Positions 34,642-43,626 are shown, counted from the first letter of the stretch. The stretch: 64,000 bases of DNA from G963674835 sp963674835 (GCA_963674835.2 CAXXKC010000003.1:1178001-1242000), one strand, 5' to 3'. Notes: generated by a model from the sequence alone, not told the origin. Numbers and translations are program-made.

Positions 34642-36570
34642 GTGCGCAGTACGCTCTTGGCTATCGTCGTTGTCTTGGGTATCGGCGGTGTTGCTTCAGC
34701 GGCAGACCGCTATTGGACCGGCGGAACCGGCGATTGGGACACAGACTCCTATTGGGGCGGCACGGAGCCAACCTCCAGCGACACGGCATATATCACCAAC
34801 GGTGGAACGGCGCAAGTGACCCTCCCGGGTGAGACCGCGTATACGCTCCGCTTGGGCCAAGGCACCGGTGAGACGGGCAATTTGGAGGTGCTCGACGGTA
34901 CCGTGCGGGTGGAGCATCTATACAACGGCTATCAAGGCACCGGCTCGGTTTCCCAGTCCGGCGGAACCACCACGGTCGCCTCCTCCATGTACCTGGGCTG
35001 GAATTCCGACGGCAACGGCAGCTACGATTTGTCTGGCGGAAATCTGTACACTTACGACGCCGAGAGCGTTGGGGTCAACGGCGTAGGTGTCTTTGACCAT
35101 TCCGGCGGGCAGAACAGAATCTACGATTATTCTCTCTCTCTCGGTTGCTACGCCGGCAGCCACGGAACGTACAAGTTGAGCGGCTCGGGCGTGCTGCAGG
35201 CACCGGCTGAACGCATCGGCTTTTTTGGTGAAGGGGTTTTCGAACAGAGCGGCGGGACCAACATCGTCAACGGCAACGTCTGGTTGGGATACTACTACGG
35301 TTCCAGCGGAAGCTACGATTTGAGTGGAAGCGGCTCCCTGTCTGCTTTTTACGAGTACGTCGGCTACGGCGGCACGGGGAGGTTCACCCAGAGCGGGGGG
35401 ACCAATGTGGCGAGAACGGCGCTGTGCCTTGCGCTGGCTTCGGGCTCCGACGGAACCTACAACCTCAACGGCGGAGTACTCAGCGTCGCAGGATTGAGCC
35501 AAGGCAACGGAACCGCGGCCTTTAACTTCGGAGGTGGAACGCTTGAGGCGAGGGCGTCGTTTGACACCAGCGTTGCCATGACCCTGACTGGCAACGGCGG
35601 CAACGCGATTGTGGATACCAGCGCTTACCAGATGTCGCTGTCCGGCGAGTTGTCCGGTCCGGGTGGATTGGTCAAGACGGGCTCCGGCCAACTGAACCTC
35701 GCCCACGCGAACACCTACGAGGGCGGCACCACGTTGGTCGCCGGTACCCTGAGCCTTTGGGACCCTTCTGCGCTGGGCACCGGGGGCGTGACCGTCCACG
35801 GCGGCATGTTGAATCTGCTGGCCGTCGACGTCACGGTACCTTGGCTCAGCGGCAACGGCGGAACGATCACCACAGTGTCGGCGAACCCCGGTACGAGCAC
35901 GTTGACGGTCGATACTCCTTACACGACAACCTACCGTGGCTCCATCTCCGACGGTTCGTCGCGTTCTATTGCCCTGAGAAAAGACGGTACGGGGACGCTG
36001 CGCCTCACGGGCATCAACAGCTACAGTGGCCCGACCGACGTCGATGAGGGCTTGATGGTGGTCAACGGCTCGCTTGATTCCGCGAGCCTCGTCACCGTCC
36101 ACGATGGCGGTACCCTGGCCGGCTCGGGCAAGGTGGGCAGCGTCGTGGTGGATGCCGGCGGGCATGTTGCGCCCGGCAACTCGGCCGGCGTGCTCACGCT
36201 GATCGGCGACCTGACGTTGAACTACGGTGCGCTGTTGGATTTCGACTTGGACACGCCTACCACCAGCGATCAGATCGTTGCGACGGGAACCTTGTCGTTG
36301 GACGGCCTGGATCTGTCCGATATCGACTTCACGCTGTATGCTGGCTTCGGAGCCGGCAGCTATACGCTGATCGATGCAGCGAGCGTGTTGGGTAGCCTGG
36401 GACCGGAAGTCTCCGGCGTGCTAGGCGGTTTCTCGACCCTGCTTTCTGTTTCCGGCGACGATCTGATCCTGGAAGTCACCGGTGGCGGGGCTGTCCCCGA
36501 GCCGGCCGGCATCAGCATGTTGCTGGCGGGCTTGGCGGCACTGGGGCTGGTGATTCGCCGCCGCAGATGA
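34642..36570 (+). CDS. PEP-CTERM autotransporter-like beta-helix surface protein
   Basis: 642 residues starting at GTG with GGGAGGG 7 bp upstream. A signal peptide (RSTLLAIVVVLGIGGVASAAD) is followed by Gly/Ser-rich repeats of the type GSYDLSGGxLxxxxExVGxxGxGxFxQSGGTN (~residues 80-300), then autotransporter-associated repeats (GGLVKTGSGQLNLAHANTYEGGTTLVAGTL, TGTLRLTGINSYSGPTDVDEG). It ends in a PEP-CTERM sorting tag: VPEP, a hydrophobic helix (AGISMLLAGLAALGLVI) and RRRR. The protein is probably exported, sorted by an exosortase and surface-located. Its ligand or structural role is unknown. Confidence 0.88.
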   Translation: MRSTLLAIVVVLGIGGVASAADRYWTGGTGDWDTDSYWGGTEPTSSDTAYITNGGTAQVTLPGETAYTLRLGQGTGETGNLEVLDGTVRVEHLYNGYQGTGSVSQSGGTTTVASSMYLGWNSDGNGSYDLSGGNLYTYDAESVGVNGVGVFDHSGGQNRIYDYSLSLGCYAGSHGTYKLSGSGVLQAPAERIGFFGEGVFEQSGGTNIVNGNVWLGYYYGSSGSYDLSGSGSLSAFYEYVGYGGTGRFTQSGGTNVARTALCLALASGSDGTYNLNGGVLSVAGLSQGNGTAAFNFGGGTLEARASFDTSVAMTLTGNGGNAIVDTSAYQMSLSGELSGPGGLVKTGSGQLNLAHANTYEGGTTLVAGTLSLWDPSALGTGGVTVHGGMLNLLAVDVTVPWLSGNGGTITTVSANPGTSTLTVDTPYTTTYRGSISDGSSRSIALRKDGTGTLRLTGINSYSGPTDVDEGLMVVNGSLDSASLVTVHDGGTLAGSGKVGSVVVDAGGHVAPGNSAGVLTLIGDLTLNYGALLDFDLDTPTTSDQIVATGTLSLDGLDLSDIDFTLYAGFGAGSYTLIDAASVLGSLGPEVSGVLGGFSTLLSVSGDDLILEVTGGGAVPEPAGISMLLAGLAALGLVIRRRR

Positions 36571-36745
36571 GCGGTTTCTCGTTGGCGTAGGGTTTGCCAG
36601 AAGAAAACGTTGAGGGGCATTAGCGCCCTCTGGTCCTCGGCGGGGCGGCACTGACGACCGAGAGTGCTTTGCCGTATCCACATCATCGGGGACTCTGGCC
36701 GGGATGCGATCCGGTCAACCGTGGACGATCGAGAAAGGTGAGACG

Positions 36746-36842
36746 CTAGTGCGTGTCGCACTTAACTGTAGCGTTCGCGGCGGCGTGTTTCTACGGTTCC
36801 GAAAGCGAAAAACACGCTACGGTTACGTCGAACGCGCTCTAG
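36746..36842. repeat. 97-bp CTAG-bounded palindromic repeat, copy 2
   Basis: Identical in length to 13765-13861 with about ten base differences; the CTAG ends and the GTGTTT...AAACAC core are kept. It follows the PEP-CTERM gene stop by 175 bp and precedes a 103-bp palindrome by 83 bp, the same order as at 13.8-14.1 kb. Confidence 0.8.
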
Positions 36843-36925
36843 AGCTGAAGTATCGCGTTGTGCTGTTTACTGGCACCCCGAAAGAGGCGGGGCTGGACAA
36901 CATCTTCGAGAACTGGCTCGACGCC

Positions 36926-37028
36926 TATTGATGCCTGTATTGAAGACGGAACAAGGGGTCCGACCCAATCCTGGTCTTTCGGCGTCCCGATGGTCGGCCT
37001 CGTTCCAGTTCCAATGCAGGACCCAATA
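36926..37028. repeat. 103-bp TATTG/CAATA palindromic repeat, copy 4
   Basis: Same length and orientation as the other three copies. It sits in the convergent gap between the PEP-CTERM gene and the GH95-like gene. The remaining sequence of the 36571-37106 gap has no coding frame; a small GAGGG...CCCTC hairpin near 36612-36630 may terminate the PEP-CTERM transcript. Confidence 0.9.
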
Positions 37029-37106
37029 AATCGCGGCTGCGTTGGTGCAAATGGTGGTGAGTCCGCCTCACCAAATCTCGACGGTCGGCCGCAGGACACA
37101 GCGTGA

Positions 37107-39833
37107 TTACTTGCGGGCGCGGAACTCGAACGTCCGGCCGACTTGCGTATCCAGCTCGATGATACCTTTCTCGTTCGGCGTTAACGGCGTGGCCCCGCCA
37201 TCGGGCCCTACGACTTCGATTCCCGGCCAAGGGCTGAGCAAACGCAGCCGACCACCTGCGGTCGACTCGACCAAAACCGGCCCCACTTTTCCATCCTCAC
37301 ACGCCGCCGAGACAAGGAATCCGCCCTGGGCCCGCAATTGATGGAAACGAGCCGCCTTATCCAGCGGCCAAGCGGGAAACACCCGCACCACGTCGGCGAC
37401 ACTCTGCAGCAACAGCTCATCGATCGCCATCGCCGCGGCGAACTGCTCGGTATAGTGACCGAAGTTGTTGAAGCTGTATCGGGGCTCGTTGCGGTTGAGT
37501 GTCAACGTGGCGTTGGGCCGGAGCCGTGCCGTCAACTCCTCGCGAACCCAGGGCAGCGTTTCGGGCATGCTCAACCGAGCCCGGCAGACGGAGAGCATGA
37601 TGGCAGAGTTGTTCCCGTTCCACCGCAGCCCGTCGATCGTCCGTGAGAACAACTGCTTCTGCCCTTCCGGCGACCAGAAGGTCACCACGTCGCAGGGGAA
37701 GACGGGAGTCGCCGGCACCGAGATGTTATAGACGATCGGCGGCGCACCTTCGACATCAACCACCACGGGCGGCTCGTTGCCCGAGAGCGGATAGTCGGGC
37801 AGCAGGGTGACGGCCTTCTTCCACCGTATCACCAAGTCGGCGTCGCGCCCGAGGGTTTGTGCACCCTCGATCGCCGCGTCGAAGATGTATCGGAACATGC
37901 CCAGGCAGAACGCGCAGTTGCGGTTCCGCTGGAACTGCTTGGTCCAGCCCCAATGCTCCGGCGACACGGTGGGCGCCAGCACAATCGTTCCATCGTCGGT
38001 CTTCTCGCATACATCGATGAAGTTCGCCTGGAAGTTGGCGATATCGCGGACCACCGGATAGGCGACCTTCTCCAGCAACTCACGCGAGGGCTCGTACTTG
38101 TAATGCCACCAGACTGGTTGCGCTGAAAAGCCGGCGACGCCAAGCGTCCAACCCCAAACGTGATGGATGTATTGGCGCCGCGTCAGTCCCTTGCACGCCT
38201 CCGGCGGCGGCTCGAATGCGAACAAGACGTGCGGTATGTAGGCGCCCTCCAACCCAAACAACTGCTGGCACAACCATCTTGCCCGCGGCATGTAATCGAC
38301 GATCAGGCGGTCGTACGGCTCGGATAGCTCGGGATGGTTGCTGCTGTAGACTGACCAGTAGGTCGACTGGATGTTGTAGTTCGTATGGAAATCGCCGTGC
38401 CAGGCCGGACCGTCGCTCACCAGGCTCGCAAACAATCCGGGCGAAACGGCCCCCGGCCGGATCACGCAGCGGAGGAAGTAGAGGTTGCGGTACCACATGG
38501 ACTGCAAGACTGGGTCATCCAATTCGAGTCCGCTGTTGGACCAGAATCGCTCCCAGATCGCCTCGTGCGATCTCACGACGGCTTCTGGCGCGGCCGACAG
38601 GGCGTTGTCGGCCAGCTTGATCGCGGCGGCTTTGGGGTCCCTAGCTTCGCGGGTGGTGACGACGGCTACGGCCCTACGCTCGCCGCGAGTCACCACTGCC
38701 ACGGCAAAGCTCAAACCCTCCCAGCCCGGGTCACCGGGGATGTGCTGCACGATGGTTTGCACCTCCGGCTGCGGCTGCTCTTCCTCCGGCTCGGGCAAGT
38801 CGGGGGAGCGGGCGGCCTCCAGTTTGGCGGCAGCACCCCCGTCGATCAGTATCACGTTGCGATCGGCCAGGGCGCGGATCGCGACCTTGGGGATGGCGCG
38901 ATTGTTGCCTTCGACGGTGGCCACGGCCCGACGGATATTTAGTTGGGCCGGTGACGTCGGTTCCGGTTTCATTTCCAGATCGATGTTCACCTTGCCTTGG
39001 GGCGCCACGAACGCCACTTCCTCGAAGCGGTTCTCCGCCAGCTTGCCATCTTCGGTCCAGGTGTAGAGGATCACCTGACCGGCGAGCACGTGTTTGGGCA
39101 GCGTGAAGGTTCGCTCGGTCGATTCGGTCGGCGTTTCCTGCCAGCCGCTACTGAAGAAGCCTTGCCCATCGGCATCCATCAGCTCGACGTAGAACTGGGC
39201 GTTCTCGGTACCGGAGAGCTTCACGCGCAGCTTCGGGTAGTCTGCCGTGTTGATTCGGACGGGGCCGTAGGAAAAGCCGTTGGAGGCCTCTGCCTTGCCG
39301 CTGATGCCCATCACACCGACGCCGTCGCGAAATTCCCAGACATTCCGGGTGCCTTGCGCGCGAATGCGGGTCCAGTTGGGCTCCGACGGCGCTGCGCCGA
39401 TTACCAAGCGCCCACAAATACGAGGGCAGGGGTAAGGATGCGCATGGTAGCTGTCCGGCCCCTGCCACTTTACTCCCTCGTCGAGGATCACCGAGCCGTC
39501 CTCCACCTTCCTCGCCCCGCGACCAAATGCCCACTTCTTGATCAGCGCGATCGTGGGCAGCGGCGGATCGCGTTTGGCATCCAGCCGTGCATCCCACACG
39601 TCATTCTTGGTGAGATTCAACTTCAACTGACCGTGGTCCGTATAGACCAACGCGTTGACGTCACCATTGCCGATCAGCAGTGCGTAGTCCAGAACGCTGT
39701 CCAACCGATCGACGGTGACGGTCGCCGCATTCAAGGTCTCGGGAAACGGAATCGTGTCGTCAGCCCCGGCGCTGAGCCTAATCCAAAGAACTGCCAGACA
39801 TGCCATCCCCAGTTGCCATTGTGTCGTGCGCAT
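37107..39833 (-). CDS. Secreted GH95-like glycosidase with an inserted beta-sandwich domain
   Basis: 908 residues, signal peptide (TTQWQLGMACLAVLWIRLSAGA), GGAGAAG before the ATG. The start (LDYALLIGNGDVNALVYTDHGQLKLNLTKNDVWD) is the GH95 N-terminal beta domain, and the (alpha/alpha)6 barrel contains WHGDFHTNYNIQSTYWSVYS, which corresponds to the YxxNINxxMNYW strand with the two Asn residues that activate water in GH95. The family contains alpha-L-fucosidases and alpha-L-galactosidases. Residues ~150-285 look like an inserted carbohydrate-binding-type beta sandwich (YGPVRINTADYPKLRVKLSG) that standard GH95 enzymes lack. It lies beside the predicted sugar catabolic operon. Confidence 0.72.
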   Translation of the reverse strand: MRTTQWQLGMACLAVLWIRLSAGADDTIPFPETLNAATVTVDRLDSVLDYALLIGNGDVNALVYTDHGQLKLNLTKNDVWDARLDAKRDPPLPTIALIKKWAFGRGARKVEDGSVILDEGVKWQGPDSYHAHPYPCPRICGRLVIGAAPSEPNWTRIRAQGTRNVWEFRDGVGVMGISGKAEASNGFSYGPVRINTADYPKLRVKLSGTENAQFYVELMDADGQGFFSSGWQETPTESTERTFTLPKHVLAGQVILYTWTEDGKLAENRFEEVAFVAPQGKVNIDLEMKPEPTSPAQLNIRRAVATVEGNNRAIPKVAIRALADRNVILIDGGAAAKLEAARSPDLPEPEEEQPQPEVQTIVQHIPGDPGWEGLSFAVAVVTRGERRAVAVVTTREARDPKAAAIKLADNALSAAPEAVVRSHEAIWERFWSNSGLELDDPVLQSMWYRNLYFLRCVIRPGAVSPGLFASLVSDGPAWHGDFHTNYNIQSTYWSVYSSNHPELSEPYDRLIVDYMPRARWLCQQLFGLEGAYIPHVLFAFEPPPEACKGLTRRQYIHHVWGWTLGVAGFSAQPVWWHYKYEPSRELLEKVAYPVVRDIANFQANFIDVCEKTDDGTIVLAPTVSPEHWGWTKQFQRNRNCAFCLGMFRYIFDAAIEGAQTLGRDADLVIRWKKAVTLLPDYPLSGNEPPVVVDVEGAPPIVYNISVPATPVFPCDVVTFWSPEGQKQLFSRTIDGLRWNGNNSAIMLSVCRARLSMPETLPWVREELTARLRPNATLTLNRNEPRYSFNNFGHYTEQFAAAMAIDELLLQSVADVVRVFPAWPLDKAARFHQLRAQGGFLVSAACEDGKVGPVLVESTAGGRLRLLSPWPGIEVVGPDGGATPLTPNEKGIIELDTQVGRTFEFRARK

Positions 39834-39872
39834 TGTCTTCTCCAGAGGGTGTCCTTGACGTGCGGCGGAAGA

Positions 39873-40163
39873 TCACGAACCTTCTTTGGCACTCGGGTTT
39901 ACGACGAACTCGTTTACGAACAGCCACGTTGGAACCGAACTTCGAACGACCCACTCAGGTATCGGCCCCAGATGTGCCGCCCGGAGGCGCATGTGGCATC
40001 CATCCGCGTCCAGACCTTCGGCCGCAAGGGTTTGCGCGTGACCTGTCGGGGGCTTGGTCTCGATTTCCTTGACGACCTGGAACTGCTTCCCATCGTGCGA
40101 GACGGCAAACTCGATCTGCTTCGGCAGGAAGATGCCGACACTCGGGGCGCCACGCCAACGTCG
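39873..40163 (-). pseudogene. C-terminal remnant of a discoidin/F5-8C-like domain protein
   Basis: An open minus-strand frame without a plausible start reads SVGIFLPKQIEFAVSHDGKQ, then FQVVKEIE, ACHMRLRAAHLGPIPEW-like residues and WLFVNEFVVNPSAKEGS before a TGA at 39873. This is the pattern seen in the C-terminal coagulation-factor-5/8-like or sugar-hydrolase-associated domains (IxxPxxVEFAVSxDGKxF ... YVRVxAxNLGxIPxWH ... WLFVDEIxV). An in-frame stop at 40164 cuts it off upstream, where the nitroreductase gene begins. It is best read as the tail of a lost gene. Confidence 0.5.
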
Positions 40164-40203
40164 TCAAACCTTGGTTTGATAACAGTTTTAGAATAGGGTT
40201 TAG

Positions 40204-40740
40204 CTACTGGGAAAAGCGGTTGACGCTAAGCACCTCATCCTCTGGCTTGCGTTCGTCCTGCGTCACAGGCCGGATCAGGTTGGAAGATTCGGGGAAGCCA
40301 ACAGGGGTAAGGGCCACGACCTTCGCCTCTCGGGGAATATGAAGTAGTCGCTTGACCGCCCGCTCATCGAAGGCTCCAATCCAACACGTGCCGAGTCCCT
40401 CGTTCACCGCCGCCAGCGTCAGGTGGTCCAAAGCGATGGCCACGTCGACGTCCACGCTGTTGCCATGGCCGCCCATCCCCTGGTAGGCTCGGTCGGGAAA
40501 GCCGCAGGCGACGACGATTAAGGGCGCTTGGGAGATGAAAGTCTGCCGGTGCGCGGCCTGGCCGAGTTCCGTACGAAGCTCCTGGTCGGTGACGAAGATG
40601 AACTGCCACGGCTGGAAGTTGCAGGCTGACGGAGCCAGGCGCAAGGCATCGCGCAGCCGCGGCAACGAGCTGTCGGGGATCGGCCGCGGCGAGTAGCGCC
40701 GCACGCTGCGGCGGGTTCGGATCGCTTCGTAGACATTCAT
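40204..40740 (-). CDS. Nitroreductase-family FMN protein
   Basis: 178 residues; AGAGGAT precedes the ATG. EAIRTRRSVRRYSPRPIP is the N-terminal FMN-binding signature, SACNFQPWQFIFVTD the SxxNxQPWxF motif, and AVNEGLGTCWIGAFDERAVKRLL the GLGTCWIG motif near the C terminus. Such proteins are FMN-dependent NAD(P)H oxidoreductases acting on nitroaromatics, quinones or other acceptors; the physiological substrate is unknown. It stands alone, 322 bp from the catabolic operon end. Confidence 0.88.
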   Translation of the reverse strand: MNVYEAIRTRRSVRRYSPRPIPDSSLPRLRDALRLAPSACNFQPWQFIFVTDQELRTELGQAAHRQTFISQAPLIVVACGFPDRAYQGMGGHGNSVDVDVAIALDHLTLAAVNEGLGTCWIGAFDERAVKRLLHIPREAKVVALTPVGFPESSNLIRPVTQDERKPEDEVLSVNRFSQ

Positions 40741-41035
40741 GGTGGTAATCCTCTGCGGGCTGGGGCCACCCGACTATCTCGTACTGTTGTATCCGCTCGG
40801 AGGTTGCCCTGCCAGGGCCAGTGGCACAAATAGGGTCAATACTTGCGTTGTCCGAGGAATCAAACCGGGCCCTGACGAGTTTTCGGCACTCCGATGCTCG
40901 CTTGCTCGACATAGCGTCGGTGCTGCAGGCACGCGTGAATTCGGAATGACGCGTTACCGACCAAGGACAGGCCCATCTGGCGAATCAGGGTCTCCAGGGG
41001 AATGCTATTGCAACGATGGAAACGGCAAGCGTCCT

Positions 41036-41075
41036 AAGGCCAACTTGAAAACGGAGTCGTTCTCAAGTTGGCCTT
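41036..41075. terminator. Perfect 13-bp inverted repeat at the 3' end of the catabolic operon
   Basis: AAGGCCAACTTGA and TCAAGTTGGCCTT pair perfectly around a 14-nt loop. The right arm includes the stop codon region of the amidohydrolase gene (41063-41065), so the hairpin forms at the very end of the operon mRNA. There is no T-tract, so it may stabilise the 3' end rather than terminate by itself. The rest of the 40741-41062 gap shows no gene. Confidence 0.6.
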
Positions 41076-42157
41076 GGCTTCCGGGGGAGAGAGGCCAGAC
41101 GTGTCGTGATGGAACGGATCAACTGGTGTGCGTTGCCGTGGAAGATGTCTTCCACCTGTCGGCGTTCCACTCCGGCCCACTGACATGCTTGCTTGATGGC
41201 GCGCAGCGCCTCGTACATGTACAGGGTATAGCCGACCTCGACCTCGGGCGGTTCGCGGTGACGGTTGAAATAGAAGGGATAGTCTGTGCGATTGACATAC
41301 GATGTGCCGGACCATTGCCGTCGGCCCCGCATGTAGAAGACGGGATTGTCGGTACCGTAGAGCAGCCGCTTGGGGCCGAGGGTACCGAGCGCAAAACACA
41401 AAACGTCGGGATTCATCACCGCGGAGAGGTCGAAGAAGAGGCCCTCGTCGTCGGCAAGTTGCGGCAGTGCCTGTCGGGCATGAGGCAGCGTGTAACAGCG
41501 TCCCAAGTGCGCAATCACCAGGACGACGTTGGGATACCGCTGCCGAATCTCGCGGATTTCCGCGATGTTGGCCGGATGCCCCAACCGCTCGACCTTCGGC
41601 ACGTGCAACGTTACCCAGGCGTGACGATCGTTCAGCAGTTCCAGTTGATGATGCGGCAGGAAGTCAAAGATACTTGCCTCCAAGTACCTGTCGCGGGTGA
41701 TCGGATCGTTGTCGATGAGCGCATAATACACTTTGACGCCCAACACTCGCGGGTGATCCAACTCTTGGGCCACACGTTCGGCCGACCATTGGGGACGCAC
41801 CACGGCCAGGCAGTACCAACCTCGTCGCTCGCACTCAACTTGCAGGGATGCGTTTTGCCCCTCGATGTCGAAACCCAGGTCGGGCGCTCCAAAACAGAGG
41901 CACGAGAACTCGCGGCCGGGAAACACCAGCTTCTGGCATCGCTCGGCGTCGGCAGCAGCGATCGGCTCCATCACCTCATTGACCCAATACTGCCGCCGTT
42001 TCTCTTCGGTCATCGCTTCGATGCGAAATCGGGGCTCGACGACGTGCGTGTGAGCGTCGAAAACGCGCTGAGGCAGCCAAGGCTCGAGATGCTCGAGCCA
42101 AAAGGCACGGTCGACGCCGGTGTACGACCAGACATGATGCAGGGGGATCGAATCCAT
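41063..42157 (-). CDS. Amidohydrolase_2-family metal-dependent hydrolase, possible sugar lactonase
   Basis: 364 residues. FDAHTHV (His36, His38) is the first metal-binding motif. VTLHVPKVE, VVLVIAHLGRCYTL and the C-terminal LLYGTDNPVFYMRG, whose Asp would be catalytic, fit the amidohydrolase_2 TIM barrel. Members include decarboxylases and lactonases of the L-rhamnono/L-fuconolactone type. Its ATG shares one base with the stop codon of the upstream kinase gene (TGATG), so it is translationally coupled to the operon. A lactonase role beside a sugar dehydrogenase-like protein is inference. Confidence 0.78.
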   Translation of the reverse strand: MDSIPLHHVWSYTGVDRAFWLEHLEPWLPQRVFDAHTHVVEPRFRIEAMTEEKRRQYWVNEVMEPIAAADAERCQKLVFPGREFSCLCFGAPDLGFDIEGQNASLQVECERRGWYCLAVVRPQWSAERVAQELDHPRVLGVKVYYALIDNDPITRDRYLEASIFDFLPHHQLELLNDRHAWVTLHVPKVERLGHPANIAEIREIRQRYPNVVLVIAHLGRCYTLPHARQALPQLADDEGLFFDLSAVMNPDVLCFALGTLGPKRLLYGTDNPVFYMRGRRQWSGTSYVNRTDYPFYFNRHREPPEVEVGYTLYMYEALRAIKQACQWAGVERRQVEDIFHGNAHQLIRSITTRLASLPRKPRPT

Positions 42158-43623
42158 CAGGTGGCCCCTTGGGATTCATTGCCGCCGAGGCCGCCAAGAT
42201 AGTCCTGAAACAGGCCGTGATACGTAGACGCACACTGGCCAGGACACATCGTGCGGCGTGAAGGCGCCCAGTGGCGTGCAATGGCGGCAAGGTCTGTATC
42301 GGTGTTCAGGAGTCGTCTGGCGAGCATGGCCGCGCCCAAGGCGCTGACGTCCGATATCTCAACGCAATGGACGGGCAGGCCTGTGACATCGGCAATGATT
42401 TGAGGCGTGTTGTGCCCGGCGGCCGCCGTGCCGCACATGATCAGCCGACGGACGGCCAAGCCGGCATCCGTCAACATGCCAATGTGTCGCCGCAGTTCAC
42501 ACGCCAACCCTTCGACCACCGCTCGCACCACGTGGTTCGGTCCATGTGCCAGAGTGATGCCAAACAGTCGGCCGTTGCGACAGCCGAACTCGTTCCCTTG
42601 CGGGCCGCCTGAAAGAAACGGCCAGCAGCGAAGCCCGTCACTTCCCGGCGGAACCGCTTCGAGCATCGTGTCGATCTGATCGGTGGTGGCGCCGGATGTG
42701 CCGAGCAGACATAACGCCCATTGGATTGCCGAGCCGCCGTTTCGCATCGAGAGCATCTGGCCGTAGAGATTGTCGACCGGATGCTGGCAGACGTATGCCT
42801 CGTTGACGACCGGCGGCCGCAGTGCGCCTGCATTGGCCAGGAGCACCCACGCCGTACCCGCGCCAAAGCTTACGTCGCCTTCTTCGACCGACGCGGCGCC
42901 CAGGGAGGCCGCATACTGATCGTGGATGGCCGGCGAGACGGGGATTCCGGGCGGCAAACCGAGGACTTCCGCGGTCGACTCGTGAAGCGTTCCGGCTGCC
43001 ATCGTTGCCGGCAGCAAGCATGGCAGTTGCTCATCGCAAAGCCCCAAGCGGCCCATCAGCTCCGGATCGGACCGTCCCAGCCAGGGATTGTAGAGCATGG
43101 CGATTCCCAACGACGTGGCGTCGTGGGCTCGACGGCCACAGAGCCGGCCGACGATCACGTCGCCGACGAATCCGACGCGCGTCGACGACTGAAGTCGTTT
43201 GCGAGCTTCCTGCCGAATGCGAAGCATCTGTCCGATCGTCAGTCCGCTTCCGCCATGTCCGATGTGTCGGGCCAAGTAATCGCTGCCCACCTCGGCGGTG
43301 AACGCCGCATCGTAGGCTTGCCCTCGCAGATCCATCCAACTGATGACGCGCCCCTGCGGCCGGTCATGCGCATCCAACAATTGCAGGGCACCGCCCTGGC
43401 TGGACACGCCCATGGCCAAAATGCTCGTCGTCGCCGTTTGGCGTGCTGCCTCGCGAATGGCAGTCCGGGTGGCCATCCAGATCTGTTCGATGTCCTGTTC
43501 GACGCCGCCGTCCGGAGTGTAGAACCGGTCGACCGCTGCGGCGCCGGACGCGACAGTCCGGCCGTCGTCGTCGACAACGATCGCCTTCACGTTGGTCGTG
43601 CCCAGATCGAGCCCCAGGTACAT
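42157..43623 (-). CDS. FGGY-family carbohydrate kinase
   Basis: 488 residues. LGLDLGTTNVKAIVVDDDG at the N terminus is the FGGY phosphate-1 loop; SPAIHDQYAASLGA holds the probable catalytic Asp235; FLSGGPQGNE and CGTAAAGHNTPQIIADVTG are the C-terminal adenosine-binding blocks, ending in ALGAAMLA. Overall layout is closest to xylulokinase (XylB), but FGGY substrate range cannot be set by motif reading; fuculose, rhamnulose or xylulose are candidates. It starts 4 bp after the isomerase-like gene and overlaps the amidohydrolase start by 1 bp. Confidence 0.88.
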   Translation of the reverse strand: MYLGLDLGTTNVKAIVVDDDGRTVASGAAAVDRFYTPDGGVEQDIEQIWMATRTAIREAARQTATTSILAMGVSSQGGALQLLDAHDRPQGRVISWMDLRGQAYDAAFTAEVGSDYLARHIGHGGSGLTIGQMLRIRQEARKRLQSSTRVGFVGDVIVGRLCGRRAHDATSLGIAMLYNPWLGRSDPELMGRLGLCDEQLPCLLPATMAAGTLHESTAEVLGLPPGIPVSPAIHDQYAASLGAASVEEGDVSFGAGTAWVLLANAGALRPPVVNEAYVCQHPVDNLYGQMLSMRNGGSAIQWALCLLGTSGATTDQIDTMLEAVPPGSDGLRCWPFLSGGPQGNEFGCRNGRLFGITLAHGPNHVVRAVVEGLACELRRHIGMLTDAGLAVRRLIMCGTAAAGHNTPQIIADVTGLPVHCVEISDVSALGAAMLARRLLNTDTDLAAIARHWAPSRRTMCPGQCASTYHGLFQDYLGGLGGNESQGAT

Positions 43624-43626
43624 CGC

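Noticed and set aside
34918..36165. 415-codon minus-strand frame opposite the PEP-CTERM gene
   Set aside because: Antisense of a repetitive Gly-rich gene, which keeps the opposite strand open; no family resemblance.
36611..36630. Small GAGGG...CCCTC hairpin after the PEP-CTERM gene as a strong terminator
   Set aside because: Stem of only five base pairs and no T-tract; mentioned but not called separately.
38997..40196. 399-codon plus-strand frame opposite the GH95-like gene
   Set aside because: Shadow of the GH95-like gene and the remnant behind it; composition unlike a real protein.
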